Source: Halalkalibacter suaedae (GTDB taxonomy: Bacteria; Bacillota; Bacilli; Bacillales; Bacillaceae_D). Taken from it: a stretch of 64,000 bases of DNA. Both the position numbers and the translations under genes were made by a program. How positions within the stretch are numbered: the stretch's first letter is position 1; the number at the start of each line of letters is the position of its first letter. Where the stretch lies: assembly GCF_017939705.1 (NCBI RefSeq), contig NZ_JAGKSQ010000007.1, positions 62,001 to 126,000 on the forward strand, read 5' to 3'. Positions 62,184 to 64,000 of this stretch are shown here, piece after piece. A model generated the notes under the pieces. That model did no database searches. It was given only the letters and a program-made list of their open reading frames with translations, and was not told the DNA's origin.

Positions 62184-63298
62184 CTGTAACAGGTGGCCAG
62201 ACAGCGATAGAGCATGCTGAGAAGCTTGTGAAGGCCTATCGTCTTAAAGGCTCAGAACAATCGTTGGATGTAGATGATATTAGGCAGCAAATGCGATTAC
62301 TTATTGATAAGGTGATGGGAGAAGGTGGACTGTATTCTCCTGATTATGCAGCCATTGCTCTGAAGCAATCAGAGGGAGATCCTGCTGAGGCAGCATTTCT
62401 ACTAAGAGCCTATCGGTCAACATTGCCGAGAAACCATTATTCCTTAACGGTTGAGCCTAGTGAAATGAGAGTGATACGACGTATTTCATCCTCTTTCAAA
62501 GACATTCCAGGCGGGCAGGTTCTTGGGCCAACATATGATTACACGCATCGTCTATTAAACTTTGATATGCGTAATCAGAAAGAGTCATTTACAGATTTTC
62601 TAAAAGAGTTAGATCTTGAAGGAATGGACGAGACTGGTCCACAAACCTTTCAGAAGGTAACAGACTTGTTGAGAGAGCAGAATTTACTTGGAAACACACA
62701 AGCCTCAGAGACAGAGCCATTTGATATCACAAGGGAGAAGCTAACGTTTCCAACAACTAGATCAGCCAGGCTCCAAATGCTCACTAGGGGTGAAACCGGG
62801 ACTATGACTGCTCTAGCCTATAGCAGCATGCGAGGGTATGGTGTTGTTCATCCAACAATCGGAGAATTACGAGTTGGCTATACCGAAGTTTATCTTCCTT
62901 ACCCATTTAGTGATCAAGCTGACGATGATTCTATCTATATTGGTGAAATGCTGTTGACTGAGGTCGAAACGATTAACTCCTTTACACAGAATAAGCAAGG
63001 AGAGGTTGAGTTTGAGCTTGGTTATGGTCTGACATTTGGCCAAAACGAAGCTAAGGCGATTGCTATGGCCATCTTAGAAAGAAGTTTAGAGACGGAAGGT
63101 AGCACACCAACACAGGACGAGGAGTTCGTGCTACTACACATCGATAGTGTTGAAGCAAATGGATTTGTCTCACACCTGAAGCTTCCTCATTATATTACCT
63201 TTCAGTCAATGCTTGATCGAATCCGTCAAACGAAGCAATCTGATAAAAAGCCGAGTCCGAGCACAGCAGCGAATCCAGTTCGTTTTAGTCATTCATAA
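62171..63298 (+). CDS. phnI: Carbon-phosphorus lyase subunit PhnI (nucleosidase)
   Basis: A 375-residue subunit: GYVAVTGGQTAIEHAEKLV at the N-terminus, RISSSFKDIPGGQVLGPTYDYTHRL in part, RGYGVVHPTIGELRVGY in the middle and DSVEANGFVSHLKLPHYITFQ near the end. It replaces adenine of ATP with the phosphonate at ribose C1. GTG start within phnH. The following phnJ starts after 24 bases. Confidence 0.95.
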   Translation: MGYVAVTGGQTAIEHAEKLVKAYRLKGSEQSLDVDDIRQQMRLLIDKVMGEGGLYSPDYAAIALKQSEGDPAEAAFLLRAYRSTLPRNHYSLTVEPSEMRVIRRISSSFKDIPGGQVLGPTYDYTHRLLNFDMRNQKESFTDFLKELDLEGMDETGPQTFQKVTDLLREQNLLGNTQASETEPFDITREKLTFPTTRSARLQMLTRGETGTMTALAYSSMRGYGVVHPTIGELRVGYTEVYLPYPFSDQADDDSIYIGEMLLTEVETINSFTQNKQGEVEFELGYGLTFGQNEAKAIAMAILERSLETEGSTPTQDEEFVLLHIDSVEANGFVSHLKLPHYITFQSMLDRIRQTKQSDKKPSPSTAANPVRFSHS

Positions 63299-63322
63299 TC
63301 TAATAGAAAGGAATGAGTTCAC

Positions 63323-64000
63323 TTGCCGCAATCAAATTATAATTATGCCTTTTTAGATGAAGGTTCAAAAAAGGAAATACGTCGTAGTGCCTTAAAGGCT
63401 GTTGCGATTCCAGGTTATCAGGTTCCGTTTGCTTCAAGGGAGCTCCCGATTGGCAGAGGCTGGGGCACAGGCGGATTACAATTGACGCTATCTCTTATTG
63501 GGAAACAGGATACGTTAAAGGTCATCGATCAAGGTCATGATGATAGTGTTAATGCCGTCAGTATTAAGAAATTAGTTGAGAGTTGTTCAGAGGTTGAGAC
63601 AACAACTAACTCAGAAGAAGCAACGATTATTCAAACTAGGCATCGTATTCCAGAAATTCCTCTACGTGAGGATCAGATTCTAGTACTACAAGTACCGATG
63701 CCAGAACCTCTTAGAAGAGTAGAGGCGAAAGAAAAGGAAACAAAACGTCTGCATGCGGAGATGGATTATAGTACGATGTGGCTCAGGCTTTATGAGGATA
63801 TCGTTCGATGGGGGAAAATTACGATTGGTGCTGATTATCCAAGTATGGCCAATCATCGTTATATCTTTAATCCAAGTCCAATTCCTCGCTACGACCTATT
63901 GAAGCTTCATCAGTCAGATGGTTTATATCTATTTGGGGCAGGAAGAGAAAAGAAAATTTATGCCATTCCTCCACACACTGATGTTATTCCTTTGCAATTT
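63323..64000 (+). CDS. phnJ: Carbon-phosphorus lyase PhnJ, N-terminal part
   Basis: A frame open to the right edge (226 codons), starting at TTG 63323 after AAAGGAATGAG. It begins SNYNYAFLDEGSKKEIRRS in part and has AIPGYQVPFASRELPIGRGWGTGG (residues about 28-50, the PhnJ signature) and MDYSTMWLRLYEDIVRWG. PhnJ is the radical SAM enzyme that cuts the C-P bond; its cluster cysteines lie in the missing C-terminal part. phnK, L and M would be expected next. Confidence 0.93.
   Translation, partial: MPQSNYNYAFLDEGSKKEIRRSALKAVAIPGYQVPFASRELPIGRGWGTGGLQLTLSLIGKQDTLKVIDQGHDDSVNAVSIKKLVESCSEVETTTNSEEATIIQTRHRIPEIPLREDQILVLQVPMPEPLRRVEAKEKETKRLHAEMDYSTMWLRLYEDIVRWGKITIGADYPSMANHRYIFNPSPIPRYDLLKLHQSDGLYLFGAGREKKIYAIPPHTDVIPLQF

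Overview
The window is 64 kb of a low-GC Gram-positive chromosome, most likely an alkaliphilic or halotolerant member of the Bacillaceae (Halalkalibacter/Alkalihalobacillus-like). This is inferred from strong AGGAGG-type ribosome binding sites, frequent TTG and GTG starts, the petrobactin (asb) operon, a BmrCD/YheIH-type transporter with its leader region, SpoIIM- and DUF4023-family proteins, and five chemoreceptor, HD-GYP and two-component genes typical of a motile Bacillus. No rRNA, tRNA, CRISPR array, prophage or complete transposase gene was seen.

Layout. 0-6.6 kb holds surface-polymer genes: the end of an FG-GAP/VCBS protein, a processive family-2 glycosyltransferase, a DUF421 membrane protein, a YceI-family protein and an MBOAT acyltransferase/SGNH pair. 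6.6-7.2 kb is a peroxiredoxin-like gene whose reading frame is interrupted by one UGA, exactly where the first cysteine of a CxxC motif belongs. A perfect 7-bp hairpin with an AGTT loop lies 25 nt downstream, as expected of a bacterial SECIS element, so it is a strong selenoprotein candidate. 7.4-12 kb has a frameshifted chemoreceptor, an HD-GYP phosphodiesterase, a large catalase and a 42-residue DUF4023 protein. 12.2-18 kb is a locus of a VTC-domain protein, a DUF4956 membrane protein, a two-component system and a Cthe_2159-type beta-helix lipoprotein. Paired TTAAGG half-sites with an 11-bp period lie upstream of the HD-GYP gene, the VTC operon and the lipoprotein gene, which suggests one regulon.

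19.3-26.6 kb is the complete petrobactin operon asbABCDEF behind a Fur box that fills the promoter spacer, with a broken small reading frame between promoter and asbA. 26.6-41.7 kb has three more chemoreceptors, an epimerase, an RlmN-type methyltransferase and a membrane/MoxR/DUF58/SpoIIM/RDD cluster. 41.8-46 kb is a BmrCD-like ABC exporter pair behind a leader peptide and intrinsic terminator, a likely translation-dependent attenuator. 46-53 kb has fumC, a Fur-controlled iron-siderophore importer without its ATPase, rpiA and a glutamate symporter. 53.4-55.8 kb has an UMF1-type MFS transporter and a small helical protein. 56-64 kb is phosphonate metabolism: phnF regulator, phnDCE1E2 transporter, then phnGHI and the start of phnJ behind a Pho-box-like site.

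Two families of foldable intergenic repeats are scattered through the window. Family A has five longer copies plus a short copy and a remnant, and four of these lie in convergent intergenic gaps. Family B has two copies in opposite orientation. Two family A copies carry the same 174-bp MITE-like insertion at the same internal site, once intact with 16-bp terminal inverted repeats and an 8-bp target duplication, and once shortened by an apparent deletion between short direct repeats.
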